A stretch of DNA of 38,756 nt from Flemingiibacterium sp045578725 (GTDB taxonomy: Bacteria > Bacillota > Clostridia > Oscillospirales > CAG-272), in assembly GCA_045578725.1 (NCBI GenBank), contig JAZNKS010000051.1:1-38756 (forward strand), in the 5' to 3' direction. Shown in pieces: positions 1 through 8,171 of this stretch. Position 1 is the first letter of the stretch. Each line of letters opens with the position of its first letter. A program made the position numbers and the translations under genes. Under the pieces are notes generated by a model that had not been told where the DNA came from, ran no database searches, and saw only the letters and a list, made by a program, of their open reading frames with translations.

Positions 1-803
1 CGGAGCATTATGACAAGGCGGCCTATATGACCGCCGCCAGGCTCGGCGCGCTGGTCGGCGTATCCGAATCCACCGTTGTCCGCTTCGCTCTGGAGCTGGG
101 ATTCGCGGGGTATCCGGATCTTCAGCATTCGCTGCAGGAGCTGATCCGCACCAAGCTGACCACCCTCCAGCGGATCGAGATCACCAACGAGCGAATCGGC
201 AACGCCGATTTACTGGAAAAGGTACTCGCATCGGATATCGACAAGATCAAGCTCACCCTGGAGCAGATCGACCGCGAAAGCTTTGACCGTGCCGTCGATG
301 CGATGCTGAAGGCGAAGATGATCTACATCATCGGAATGCGCTCCTCATCCTCGCTGGCCAGCTTCCTCTACTTCTATCTGAACCTGATTTTCCCCCATGT
401 GCGGCTGGTGCGCACCACCAGCGGCTCGGAAATCTTCGAGCAGATCCTGCGGATCGGGCCGGAGGATGTCATCATCGGCAGCAGCTTTCCCCGCTATTCC
501 AAGCGGATTATCAACGCGCTGGATTATGCGCGCCGCCAATCGGCCCATGTCATCGCCATCACCGACAGCGATTCCTCGCCTCTGGCCGGCCGTGCCGACG
601 ATCTGCTGCTTGCCAAGAGCGAAATGGCATCCTTTGTCGATTCGCTGGTAGCTCCTCTGTCGATTCTGAATGCGCTGATCGTAGCCATCGGCAAGAAGAA
701 GCCGGATGAGGTGGCCGCCACCTTTGAAAAGCTGGAAAACATCTGGGATGAGTACGATGTCTACGAAAAATCCCATGAAACGGAGCCGGAGGGGAAGCGA
801 TGA
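1..803 (+). CDS. MurR/RpiR family transcriptional regulator, 5' truncated by contig start
   Basis: The reading frame is open from base 3, so the internal ATG at base 27 is not the true start; the residues before it (EHYDKAAYM) match the usual lead-in to the RpiR helix-turn-helix. The visible part holds the end of the N-terminal HTH (LVGVSESTVVRFA) and then a SIS sugar-phosphate-binding domain (MIYIIGMRSSSS, later IGSSFPRYSKR and AITDSDSSPLA). In this family the SIS domain binds a phosphosugar and controls DNA binding by the HTH. About 266 residues are visible, so perhaps 20 are lost. Its stop overlaps the next start by 4 bases (ATGA), so the two are translationally coupled. The effector and target genes cannot be read from the sequence. 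Confidence 0.88.
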   Translation, partial: EHYDKAAYMTAARLGALVGVSESTVVRFALELGFAGYPDLQHSLQELIRTKLTTLQRIEITNERIGNADLLEKVLASDIDKIKLTLEQIDRESFDRAVDAMLKAKMIYIIGMRSSSSLASFLYFYLNLIFPHVRLVRTTSGSEIFEQILRIGPEDVIIGSSFPRYSKRIINALDYARRQSAHVIAITDSDSSPLAGRADDLLLAKSEMASFVDSLVAPLSILNALIVAIGKKKPDEVAATFEKLENIWDEYDVYEKSHETEPEGKR

Positions 804-2032
804 GGCTGGCCGTTATCGGAGGCGGTGCCGCCGGAATGGCCGCCGCGATCTTTGCCGCCGAACGTGGGACCGAAGTCCTGCTGATCGAGCGCAATGAGCG
901 GCTCGGCAAAAAGCTGCTGATCACCGGCAAGGGCCGATGCAACGTCACCAACAACAGCGATGTGAACACCCACATCGAGAATATTTCCACCAATCCCCGC
1001 TTTCTTTATACGGCGCTGAATGCCTTCACGCCCGCCGATACGATGGCCCTCTTTGAAGGGCTCGGCGTACCGCTCAAAACCGAGCGGGGCAATCGGGTCT
1101 TTCCCGTGTCCGACCGGGCATCCGACATCTGCGGTGCTCTCAAGCGGCGGCTGAATCAGCTTCCCGTCACGGTGATAACCGAACGCGCCGTGTCTATCCT
1201 CTCCGAGGACAGCCGCGTGATCGGCGTGAAGACGGAAGAGGGAAGTCATCCCTGCGATTCCGCGATCCTTGCGACCGGCGGCATGAGCTATCCGCTGACC
1301 GGCTCCACCGGCGACGGCTACAAAATGGCATCCGCACTCGGTCATACCGTGATCCCACCGAAGCCTGCGCTCGTGCCGGTTGAATGCGGCGAGGGCTGGG
1401 TAAAGGAGGTCATGGGCCTCTCGCTCAAAAATGTGAAGCTGACCGTATCCGATGCCGGCGGCAATGAAGTCTATTCGGAGCAGGGCGAGATGCTCTTCAC
1501 GCATTTTGGTCTGTCCGGCCCGATGGTTCTCTCGGCCTCGGCCCATATGAAAAAGCTGCCCGGAATGCGCTACAAAATGGCGATCGATCTGAAGCCGGCG
1601 CTGGATGAGGCGACCCTCGATGCCCGGATCCGCTCCGATTTCCAGAAATACGCCAACAAGGATTTCATCAATGCGCTGGCCGATCTTCTGCCGGCCAAGC
1701 TGATTCCCGTCACCGTGCGGCTGGCCGGGATCGATCCGCGCAAGAAGGTGAATGTCATCACGCGCGAGGAGCGCCGCCGTCTGCTGGAAACGCTGAAGGC
1801 GCTCACCCTCACCGCCGTGAAATTCCGTCCCATCGATGAGGCGATCATCACCTCGGGCGGCATCTCCGTCAAGGAAATTTCGCCGAAGACGATGGAATCA
1901 AAGCTTGTATCCGGCCTGTATTTTGCGGGCGAGATCATCGACTGCGATGCTTACACCGGCGGTTTCAATCTGCAGATCGCCTTTTCGACGGCTTATCTTG
2001 CCGGCACATCGGCATCCGAAGCCTTATCCTGA
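800..2032 (+). CDS. NAD(P)/FAD-dependent oxidoreductase, HI0933/BaiN-like
   Basis: This is a 410-residue flavoprotein. The N-terminus has a Rossmann FAD motif (GGGAAG at residues 7-12 and an acidic E30 ending strand 2), followed by the family-specific GKGRCNVTN at about 43-51. The C-terminus has a second FAD-contacting segment (GLYFAGEIIDCDAYTGGFN). Length and motifs are those of the HI0933/YhiN family, which includes BaiN of bile-acid 7-dehydroxylating clostridia; most members have no proven substrate. In Clostridia this gene often lies just before cmk-plsC-ispH, as here. The family call is firm. A role in bile-acid reduction would be speculation, because no other bai genes are present. Confidence 0.9.
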   Translation: MRLAVIGGGAAGMAAAIFAAERGTEVLLIERNERLGKKLLITGKGRCNVTNNSDVNTHIENISTNPRFLYTALNAFTPADTMALFEGLGVPLKTERGNRVFPVSDRASDICGALKRRLNQLPVTVITERAVSILSEDSRVIGVKTEEGSHPCDSAILATGGMSYPLTGSTGDGYKMASALGHTVIPPKPALVPVECGEGWVKEVMGLSLKNVKLTVSDAGGNEVYSEQGEMLFTHFGLSGPMVLSASAHMKKLPGMRYKMAIDLKPALDEATLDARIRSDFQKYANKDFINALADLLPAKLIPVTVRLAGIDPRKKVNVITREERRRLLETLKALTLTAVKFRPIDEAIITSGGISVKEISPKTMESKLVSGLYFAGEIIDCDAYTGGFNLQIAFSTAYLAGTSASEALS

Positions 2033-2043
2033 CGGAGGTAATT

Positions 2044-2886
2044 ATGCGAAAAATTTCCTGTATGTCCACGCTTTTTACAAAGTACGGCGATGAGCCCGCG
2101 GGCTTCCTTTCCATGCGCGAGGCCGGCTTTGATGCCTGCGATTATCAGATCCTGGCGAAAGTCACGGATCCGCTCTTTTCGCTCCCTCAAGGTGAATGGG
2201 AACGGATTCTGACCACGGCCCGCCAAAACGCCGAGGCGGCCGGAATTGAAATCTATCAGGCGCACGGCCCGTGGGTCTGGCCCTGCAAAAATGACACGCC
2301 CGAAGGCCTTCGGGATTGGGCTGTCTTCATGTGCCGCGATATTGAGGCCTGCGCGCTTCTCGGATGCCCGAATCTGGTGGTGCATCCCGTGATGCCGTTT
2401 CTGAACGAGGCCGGGCAGGATGCCGAAGCCTTTACCGAAATCAACCGCGCCTTCTGGGGGGAGCTTCTTCCGGTGGCAAAGGAAGCCGGTGTACGCCTGC
2501 TTCTTGAGAATATGCCATTCGGCAATCAGCCGCTCTCCCGTTGTGCGCCGATGGCCGATTTCGTCCGCTCCTTTGATGACGATTTCTTTGCGATGTGCCT
2601 TGACACCGGCCACGCGATGATTCTAGGCGATGATATGGCCGAATGCATTTCCGTTATCGGCGACAAGCTGGCCGCCTTCCATGTTCACGACAACAACGGC
2701 CACAGCGACGATCACGCCTGCCCCTATTTCCGGAACGGAAACTGGGAAGCCTTCCGCGCGGCGCTGAAGACGGTGCCCGAGGAGGTTCCGCTCTCGCTGG
2801 AATGCGAAACGAAAAATCTGCCCGCCCATCTCCGTCCCGATTTTCTGCGCGGCTTTGCAGCTGTCGCCCGCTATCTTGCCGACTGA
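2044..2886 (+). CDS. Sugar phosphate isomerase/epimerase (xylose isomerase-like TIM barrel)
   Basis: This 280-residue protein of the AP-endonuclease-2/xylose isomerase-like TIM barrel group shows the expected metal ligands at the ends of barrel strands: E in LLLENMPFG, D and H in CLDTGHAM, H in FHVHDNNGH and E in SLECETKN. Enzymes of this group isomerise or epimerise keto-sugars, inositols and related polyols using a divalent metal; the substrate here is unknown. The start has a good ribosome-binding site (GGAGGT, 5 bases upstream). It sits between the BaiN-like gene and cmk, which otherwise form a conserved block, so it looks like an insertion into a housekeeping operon. It is a distant paralogue of the gene at 18287. 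Confidence 0.85.
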   Translation: MRKISCMSTLFTKYGDEPAGFLSMREAGFDACDYQILAKVTDPLFSLPQGEWERILTTARQNAEAAGIEIYQAHGPWVWPCKNDTPEGLRDWAVFMCRDIEACALLGCPNLVVHPVMPFLNEAGQDAEAFTEINRAFWGELLPVAKEAGVRLLLENMPFGNQPLSRCAPMADFVRSFDDDFFAMCLDTGHAMILGDDMAECISVIGDKLAAFHVHDNNGHSDDHACPYFRNGNWEAFRAALKTVPEEVPLSLECETKNLPAHLRPDFLRGFAAVARYLAD

Positions 2887-2919
2887 CTCTGACTAATCTT
2901 CCAAAAGGAGGACCATGCT

Positions 2920-3585
2920 ATGATCCAAATTGCCCTTGACGGCCCGAGCGGAGCCGGAAAAAGTTCCCTTGCCAAGGAGATCGCCAAACGGCTGAACATT
3001 GTGTATCTCGATACCGGTGCCCTGTATCGCACCGTCGGCCTGTTCGTCAAACGCTGCGGAGTGGATCCGCACGATGAGTCGGCTGTATCCGCGCTTCTTC
3101 CGCGGCTGGATCTCGATGTCGGCATCGAAAACGGCGTGCAGATGGTCTATCTCAACGGCGAGAATGTGGGGGACCGCATTCGTACGCCCGAGATGTCAAT
3201 GTATGCCTCGGCTGTATCCGCTCTGCCCGCAGTCCGCGATTTTCTGCTTGAAACCCAGCGTGCCTTTGCCCGCCGCAGCTCGGTCATCATGGACGGCCGC
3301 GATATCGGCACGGTGATTCTGCCCGATGCCGATGTGAAAATCTATCTGACCGCCAGCGACGAGGTCCGTGCCCGCCGCCGCTTCCGCGAGCTGACCCTGA
3401 AGGGAATCGAAACCACCTTCGGCGCCGTCCTGCTCGATATGAAGGAGCGCGACCGCAAGGATGCCACCCGCTCGGCCTCTCCCGCTGTTGCCGCACCGGA
3501 TGCCATCATCCTTGACAATTCCGAGCTGGACTTCGAGAATACGGTCAAGCGCGCGCTGGAAATCATCGAGGAAGCCTCAAAATGA
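2920..3585 (+). CDS. cmk: Cytidylate kinase
   Basis: Cytidylate kinase (221 aa) phosphorylates CMP and dCMP with ATP in pyrimidine nucleotide salvage. The P-loop GPSGAGKSS is at residues 8-16, followed by DTGALYR at 31-37 (the nucleotide-monophosphate site) and the conserved DGRDIGTVILPDA in the middle; the length is typical. The start follows AAGGAGG. Its stop overlaps the plsC start by 4 bases. Gene order cmk-plsC-ispH-rpsA is widespread in Firmicutes and supports every call in this block. Confidence 0.97.
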   Translation: MIQIALDGPSGAGKSSLAKEIAKRLNIVYLDTGALYRTVGLFVKRCGVDPHDESAVSALLPRLDLDVGIENGVQMVYLNGENVGDRIRTPEMSMYASAVSALPAVRDFLLETQRAFARRSSVIMDGRDIGTVILPDADVKIYLTASDEVRARRRFRELTLKGIETTFGAVLLDMKERDRKDATRSASPAVAAPDAIILDNSELDFENTVKRALEIIEEASK

Positions 3586-4208
3586 CCTTTTATTCCTTTC
3601 TTCAGAAATATGTGCGGGGCGCTCTGATCAGGCTTTTCCGCATCACGGTGGTCGGAGCCGAAAACGAGCCGTCCGAGGGCGGGTATCTGGTCTGCTCCAA
3701 TCACATCTCGATGCTGGATGTGATCGTGACCGCCGTTGCCGTCAAAAAGCAGATCCGCTTCATGGCCAAGAAGGAGCTCTTTTCGATCCCCGGCCTGAAG
3801 CAGCTGATTACGGCGCTGGGAGCCTTCCCGGTTGACCGGAAGGGAAGCGCGGTATCCTCGATCAAGACCACCATCAAGCTGCTTCAAAGCGGCGAGGCGG
3901 TCGGCATCTTCCCGCAGGGCCACCGGTTCCCGAAAAAGGAGCTGGAGGAGACCCGCGATTCGGTGAAGGGCGGCGCGGCAATGGCCGTCTATCACGCAAA
4001 GGTTCCGGTTCTGCCGATGTATGTCGAAACGAAGAACGCCAAAATCCGGCTCTTCCGTCCGATCACGATCCATGTTGGCAAGCCGATCGCGTGGGAGGAC
4101 TTCCACTTCACCACCGGCGGCACGAAGGAATACGAAGCAGGCGCCGCGAAAATCTTCGATGCGATCATCGCGACCCGCGATGCGGCCCGCCTGAACCCGG
4201 GGAAATAA
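3582..4208 (+). CDS. plsC: 1-acyl-sn-glycerol-3-phosphate acyltransferase
   Basis: This PlsC-type acyltransferase (208 aa) adds the second acyl chain to lysophosphatidic acid at the inner face of the membrane. The catalytic HX4D motif is H41-ISML-D46. The second substrate-binding motif, usually FPEGTR, reads FPQGHR at 110-115, so the glutamate and threonine are both replaced; I cannot tell whether this changes the acceptor. The N-terminus is moderately hydrophobic and there is no obvious long membrane helix. It is translationally coupled to cmk upstream and followed after 3 bases by ispH-rpsA. Confidence 0.92.
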   Translation: MTFYSFLQKYVRGALIRLFRITVVGAENEPSEGGYLVCSNHISMLDVIVTAVAVKKQIRFMAKKELFSIPGLKQLITALGAFPVDRKGSAVSSIKTTIKLLQSGEAVGIFPQGHRFPKKELEETRDSVKGGAAMAVYHAKVPVLPMYVETKNAKIRLFRPITIHVGKPIAWEDFHFTTGGTKEYEAGAAKIFDAIIATRDAARLNPGK

Positions 4209-4211
4209 GCC

Positions 4212-6179
4212 ATGGCCGAGATTACCGTTGCCAGCCTTGCCGGCTTCTGCTTCGGCGTGAGCCGCGCGGTGGATGCCGTCGAGGCCGAGGTCGCATCCGG
4301 CCGCGCCAAAACCATCTGCACGCTGGGCAAGCTGATCCATAATCCTTCCTATCTGGCCGGCCTTGCCTCTCGCGGTGTCCGCATTATCTCCGCCGACGGG
4401 ATCGAGGCGGTGGCCGCAGCGGCCGATGAAACCAATCCCACGGTCATCTGCACCCGTGCCCACGGCGTGACAAAGCCGATCAGCGACCGGCTGGAGGAGC
4501 TGGCCCGGGAGAATCCGCATCTGCGGGTTGTGGACTGCACCTGCCCGTATGTGAAGAAAATTCACCGGATCGCCGCGTGCGAGACCGATGAAAACACGGT
4601 TCTTGGCGTGCTGGGCGATCCCAACCACCCGGAGGTGGAGGGAATTGTCAGCTATGCTGCAGGAAAAGTGGTCGTGAATCCCACCGCGGACGGTCTTTTG
4701 ACAGCTGTCAATATGGCCAAATCGGAAGACGATATCCCGGTCATCGTTGCGCAGACCACACAAACTTTATCCGAGTGGGAAAAAACACAAAAAATTTTCA
4801 AAAAAGTATATACAAAATCGAAAATTTATGATACAATATGTAGTGTAACAGAAAATAGGCAGAATGAAGTCTTGAAGCTATCCCGAAAAATGGATATGAT
4901 GATTATTATTGGAGGCAGGGACTCGTCCAACACGAACAAGCTCTATGCCATCAGTAAGGAAAACCTGGAATTGTCTTTTCTAATAGAAGATGCTTCCTCC
5001 ATTCCGCTCGAGTATGTTCAGCCCCATATGAAAGTGGGAATCGCTGCGGGTGCCTCAACACCGGGCGAAATTATTCAGGAGGTTCAAAATAAAATGAGCG
5101 AAACCATCGAAAAATCCTTTGAAGAAATGGTCGAGGAGTACGACGTACGAATCAACAACGGTGACCGCGTTACCGGCATCGTTACCTCGATCGCAGAAAA
5201 CGAGATCCATCTCGACATCGGCGCCAAGTTCACCGGAATCATTACATATTCCGAGCTGACCGACGATCCCAGCGTTAAGCTGAACGATCTTTACAAGATC
5301 GGCGACGAGATCGAAGCCGTTGTTGTAAAGGTCAGCGATGCTGACGGCGTTGCCCAGCTGTCCAAGAAGAGAATCGACGTTGCAAAGAACTGGCAGGTTG
5401 TCGTTGACGCTGCCGCAAACGGCGACGTTCTCGAGGTCAAGATCATCGATGTTGTCAAGGGCGGCGTAATCGGTCTGACCGGCGGCGTTCGTGTCTTCAT
5501 CCCCGCATCCCAGTCCGGCCTTCCCAAGGATGCCGATCTTCAGGTACTCCAGGGTCAGGTCAAGAATGTCAAGATCATCGACCTCAACGAGCAGAAGAAG
5601 CGCGTAGTTGCTTCCATCCGCGTAGTTGAGCGCGAGGCTAACCGTGCCCGCCGCGAGGCATTCTGGGCTTCCATCGAGGAAGGTCAGACCTACCACGGCA
5701 CCGTTAAGAGCCTGCTTCCGTTCGGCGCATTTGTCGATCTGGGCGGCGTTGACGGCATGGTTCACATCACCGAGCTGTCCTGGAAGCGCATCAAGCATCC
5801 TTCTGAGGCTGTTGCCATCGGCGACGAGATTGACGTTGTTGTCAAGACCGTTGACAAGGAAGCACAGAGAATCTCGCTTACCTACAAGAAACCCGAAGAG
5901 GATCCGTGGAAGATCTTCACCGACAAGTATCAGGAAGGCGATGTTGCTTCCGTCAAGATCGTTTCTCTGATGGACTTCGGTGCCTTTGCCGAGGTTGTTC
6001 CGGGTGCTGACGGTCTGATCCACCTGTCCCAGATCACCCGCGAGAAGATCGCAAAGCCCGCTGACGTTCTCAAGGTCGGCGATGAGGTTGATGCCAAGAT
6101 CACCAAGATCGATGCTGAAAACCACAAGATCAGCCTTTCCATCAAGGCTCTGCTCGAGGAGCAGGCAGACGCTGAATAA
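4212..6179 (+). CDS. ispH-rpsA: Bifunctional 4-hydroxy-3-methylbut-2-enyl diphosphate reductase / ribosomal protein S1
   Basis: This is a 655-residue fusion. Residues 1-290 are IspH (LytB), the last enzyme of the non-mevalonate isoprenoid pathway; the three [4Fe-4S] cysteines are visible at C13 (GFCFGV), C111 (DCTCPYV) and C210 (TICSVTENRQ), with H43 and H84 in the active-site loops. Residues from about 295 carry four S1 RNA-binding repeats (starting near GDRVTGIV, GDVLEVKI, GQTYHGTV and GDVASVKI) and correspond to ribosomal protein S1. This fusion is known from Clostridia, so it is not an assembly error in itself. The end of the IspH part is strikingly AT-rich and contains promoter-like hexamers; an AGGAGG and an in-frame ATG (5094) mark a possible separate S1 start. 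The hairpin at 6196 follows. Confidence 0.96.
   Translation: MAEITVASLAGFCFGVSRAVDAVEAEVASGRAKTICTLGKLIHNPSYLAGLASRGVRIISADGIEAVAAAADETNPTVICTRAHGVTKPISDRLEELARENPHLRVVDCTCPYVKKIHRIAACETDENTVLGVLGDPNHPEVEGIVSYAAGKVVVNPTADGLLTAVNMAKSEDDIPVIVAQTTQTLSEWEKTQKIFKKVYTKSKIYDTICSVTENRQNEVLKLSRKMDMMIIIGGRDSSNTNKLYAISKENLELSFLIEDASSIPLEYVQPHMKVGIAAGASTPGEIIQEVQNKMSETIEKSFEEMVEEYDVRINNGDRVTGIVTSIAENEIHLDIGAKFTGIITYSELTDDPSVKLNDLYKIGDEIEAVVVKVSDADGVAQLSKKRIDVAKNWQVVVDAAANGDVLEVKIIDVVKGGVIGLTGGVRVFIPASQSGLPKDADLQVLQGQVKNVKIIDLNEQKKRVVASIRVVEREANRARREAFWASIEEGQTYHGTVKSLLPFGAFVDLGGVDGMVHITELSWKRIKHPSEAVAIGDEIDVVVKTVDKEAQRISLTYKKPEEDPWKIFTDKYQEGDVASVKIVSLMDFGAFAEVVPGADGLIHLSQITREKIAKPADVLKVGDEVDAKITKIDAENHKISLSIKALLEEQADAE
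4809..4837 (+). promoter_or_regulatory. Possible internal promoter for the S1 half of ispH-rpsA
   Basis: TATACA (4809-4814) and TACAAT (4832-4837) are 17 bases apart inside an AT-rich tract of an otherwise GC-rich gene. The match is moderate (4/6 and 5/6). It lies about 255 bases before the possible internal S1 start. AT-rich sequence can produce such matches by chance. Confidence 0.35.
5077..5096 (+). promoter_or_regulatory. Possible internal ribosome-binding site and start for free S1 protein
   Basis: AGGAGG at 5077-5082 is followed after 11 bases by an in-frame ATG at 5094 (residue 295 of the fusion). The first S1 repeat begins about 24 residues further on, so initiation here would give a complete four-repeat S1 protein of about 361 residues. 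The spacing is a little long. Confidence 0.45.
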
Positions 6180-6195
6180 TCAGCAAGTAAATTCC

Positions 6196-6230
6196 GAGGA
6201 GGTGCTGCAGATTTGCGGCACCTCCTTTTC
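6196..6230 (+). terminator. Rho-independent-type hairpin after ispH-rpsA
   Basis: GGAGGTGC (6198-6205) pairs with GCACCTCC (6218-6225) and is followed by TTTT. The next gene starts 18 bases later with no room for a separate promoter, so some read-through into the GH4 gene is likely. Confidence 0.65.
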
Positions 6231-6247
6231 TGTAAAGGGGAATCGCT

Positions 6248-7672
6248 ATGAAAGTTGCCATTATCGGTGCGGGAAGCATCATCTTCTGTAAAACGCTCCT
6301 TCTGGATATCGTCCTGATCGAAGGTCTCGGCCATGTGGAATTTGCGCTGATGGCGCCCACCACCCGCCGGACCTCGGATGTCAAGCGCTTTTTTGACCGG
6401 GTAAAGGAGGCAAACGGCCTCGATGCCGACGCCTATATCACCACCGACCGCCGGGAGGCCCTGCGCGGGGCCGATTTTGTCATCGCCACGCTGAACATCG
6501 GCGGCACAGATGCGGCCACGCTGGACATCGAGCTTCCGCTGAAGCGGGGCGTGGATCAATGCATCGGCGACACCTGCTCGATCGGCGCGGTCTTCCGTGC
6601 CATGCGGACGATTCCGATCATGCGGGAGCTGGCCCGCGATATGCGCGAGCTCTGCCCGAAGGCGCTTCTGCTCAATTATGTCAATCCGATGGCGATGGTC
6701 TGCTGGGCTCTGGAGGATGAGCTGTCAGGACTTGACGGCATCCGCTGTGTTGGCCTCTGCCACGGCGTGCAGACCACGATCCGCCTGATCGCCGGCTATC
6801 TCGGAATGAATCCGGATGAAATCGATTACCGGTGCGCAGGCATCAATCACATGGGCTGGTTCACCCATCTTCGCCGGAAATCGGACGGCGAGGATCTCTA
6901 TCCGGCGCTCCGCGAGAAGTTCGAGCATCCCGAGTATTACGCCTCGGAGAAGGTCAGAGGCGAGGTCTTCCGCCATTTCGGCTATTTCATGACCGAATCC
7001 ACCGGTCATCTGTCGGAATATCTGCCGTACTTCCGCAAGAACGAGCTGGCGCTGTCGCTCTACTGCGACGAGCCGGATTTCGGCGGCGAAACCGGCGCTT
7101 CGCTCAAATGGAAGAAGAAGGTGAACGAGAAGTATGCGGGCCGGGATATCCTTGAAAACGAGCCGTCCGCGCTTCCTGCGCGCTCCATCGAATACGGCTC
7201 CTACATCATCGAGGCCGTGGCGATGAACCGTCCGTTCACCTTCAACGGCAATCTGAAGAATCGCGGCTACATCACAAATCTCCCGCTTGACTGCATCGCG
7301 GAGGTTCCCGTGATGGCTGACGGAACGGGATTGCATCCGATGACGGTCGGCGATCTCCCGCCGGGGTGTGCCGCGCTGAATACGACCAACATCAATGTCC
7401 AGCGGCTGGCCTTCCTCGCTGAAAAGTACGCCGATCCGGAGCTGCTGGTGCAGGCCGCGGCGCTGGATCCGCTGACCTCTGCACGCCTTACGCTGAAGGA
7501 GATCCGTGAGCTGGTGAGCGAGATGCTGGATGCCGAAGCCGCCTGGCTTCCCGCCTTTGAAGGGAAGCGTCCGCGCCCGACCCCGACAATCGTGATCCCC
7601 GCCGGCTGCAAGCGGGCCGATGTGCCGCCGGATCCCGCGCTGGCAATCAATACTCGACTTGCCAATCTGTAA
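6248..7672 (+). CDS. Glycoside hydrolase family 4 alpha-glucosidase/alpha-galactosidase
   Basis: This 474-residue protein belongs to GH4, whose members cleave glycosides by an NAD+- and Mn2+-dependent redox-elimination mechanism in the cytoplasm. The N-terminal Rossmann motif is GAGSIIF at about 7-13. The metal-binding cysteine and histidine are C171 (GLCHGVQ) and H201 (GINHMGWF), and the NYVNPMAM segment is typical. The overall pattern resembles the MelA/AglA subgroup, so an alpha-glucoside or alpha-galactoside is the likely substrate. The segment after strand 2 reads LMAPTTRR, where relatives often have an acidic residue for the NAD ribose. The gene is probably read through from the operon upstream, because only 68 bases separate it from ispH-rpsA. 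Confidence 0.88.
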   Translation: MKVAIIGAGSIIFCKTLLLDIVLIEGLGHVEFALMAPTTRRTSDVKRFFDRVKEANGLDADAYITTDRREALRGADFVIATLNIGGTDAATLDIELPLKRGVDQCIGDTCSIGAVFRAMRTIPIMRELARDMRELCPKALLLNYVNPMAMVCWALEDELSGLDGIRCVGLCHGVQTTIRLIAGYLGMNPDEIDYRCAGINHMGWFTHLRRKSDGEDLYPALREKFEHPEYYASEKVRGEVFRHFGYFMTESTGHLSEYLPYFRKNELALSLYCDEPDFGGETGASLKWKKKVNEKYAGRDILENEPSALPARSIEYGSYIIEAVAMNRPFTFNGNLKNRGYITNLPLDCIAEVPVMADGTGLHPMTVGDLPPGCAALNTTNINVQRLAFLAEKYADPELLVQAAALDPLTSARLTLKEIRELVSEMLDAEAAWLPAFEGKRPRPTPTIVIPAGCKRADVPPDPALAINTRLANL

Positions 7673-7679
7673 CATAACA

Positions 7680-7721
7680 AAAAAGCTGTCGCTTCGGCGT
7701 GGACCGAAACGGCAGCTTTTT
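7680..7721. terminator. Bidirectional terminator between GH4 gene and abrB-like gene
   Basis: The arms AAAAAGCTGTCGCTTCGG and CCGAAACGGCAGCTTTTT form an 18-pair stem with one mismatch and a G-T pair around a 6-base loop. It has an A run on the left and a T run on the right, so it can serve both convergent genes. Confidence 0.88.
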
Positions 7722-7767
7722 CAGTTCTGAAAATGTCATGGGCGGAATAAGATGTCAGCAGGTAAAA

Positions 7768-8022
7768 TTACGATTCCTGGCACTGACGGGCAATTTCCTT
7801 GTAGCACTTGCGGCAGACCAGCTTGCCGCGGTAGAGAATGACATCATCTGCGTTGCCGCAGAAGAGGCAGGCGGGTTCATACTTCTTGAGAATGACCCGA
7901 TCTTCCTCAACGAAGATTTCGATTGCATCCTTCGTTTTGATGCCGAGATTGTTCCGGAGCTCGATGGGAAGGACGATTCGTCCCAGTTCATCGATCCGGC
8001 GTACGATTCCGGTGCTTTTCAT
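7768..8022 (-). CDS. AbrB/SpoVT-type transition regulator with C-terminal zinc ribbon
   Basis: Residues 1-48 of this 84-residue protein are a classic AbrB/SpoVT swapped-hairpin DNA-binding domain (STGIVRRIDELGRIVLPIEL). The second half has a CxxC-x14-CxxC pattern (C52, C55, C70, C73), consistent with a small zinc ribbon; this replaces the C-terminal multimerisation domain of AbrB. The start follows a strong AGGAGG. AbrB-type proteins control the change from growth to stationary phase and sporulation, which suits the neighbouring spmAB, but the targets are unknown. The gene is divergent from spmA. Confidence 0.9.
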   Translation of the reverse strand: MKSTGIVRRIDELGRIVLPIELRNNLGIKTKDAIEIFVEEDRVILKKYEPACLFCGNADDVILYRGKLVCRKCYKEIARQCQES

Positions 8023-8070
8023 TGCGTTTCCTCCTGTTATTTCTTTTATTTAGTACAATACGCTGTTTAT

Positions 8071-8099
8071 AATTTACCACATTTCTCGTCGTTTGTCAA
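8071..8099 (-). promoter_or_regulatory. Sigma-A-type promoter of the abrB-like gene
   Basis: On the minus strand TTGACA (8094-8099) is 17 bases from TAAATT (8071-8076). The transcript would have a leader of about 40 bases carrying the AGGAGG. Confidence 0.6.
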
Positions 8100-8171
8100 T
8101 AGTGAATCGACAACTTTATTGCGGAAAATGGAAAAGTTCTTCGCTTATTCACAATTTTGGGAGATATTGCC

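Noticed and set aside
800..2032. Bile-acid reductase BaiN role for the flavoprotein
   Set aside because: The family is broad, the gene lies in a housekeeping operon, and no other bai genes are in the window.
5055..6125. A 356-codon open frame opposite the S1 region
   Set aside because: Same reason: a reverse-strand shadow of highly biased rpsA codons, with no family motif.
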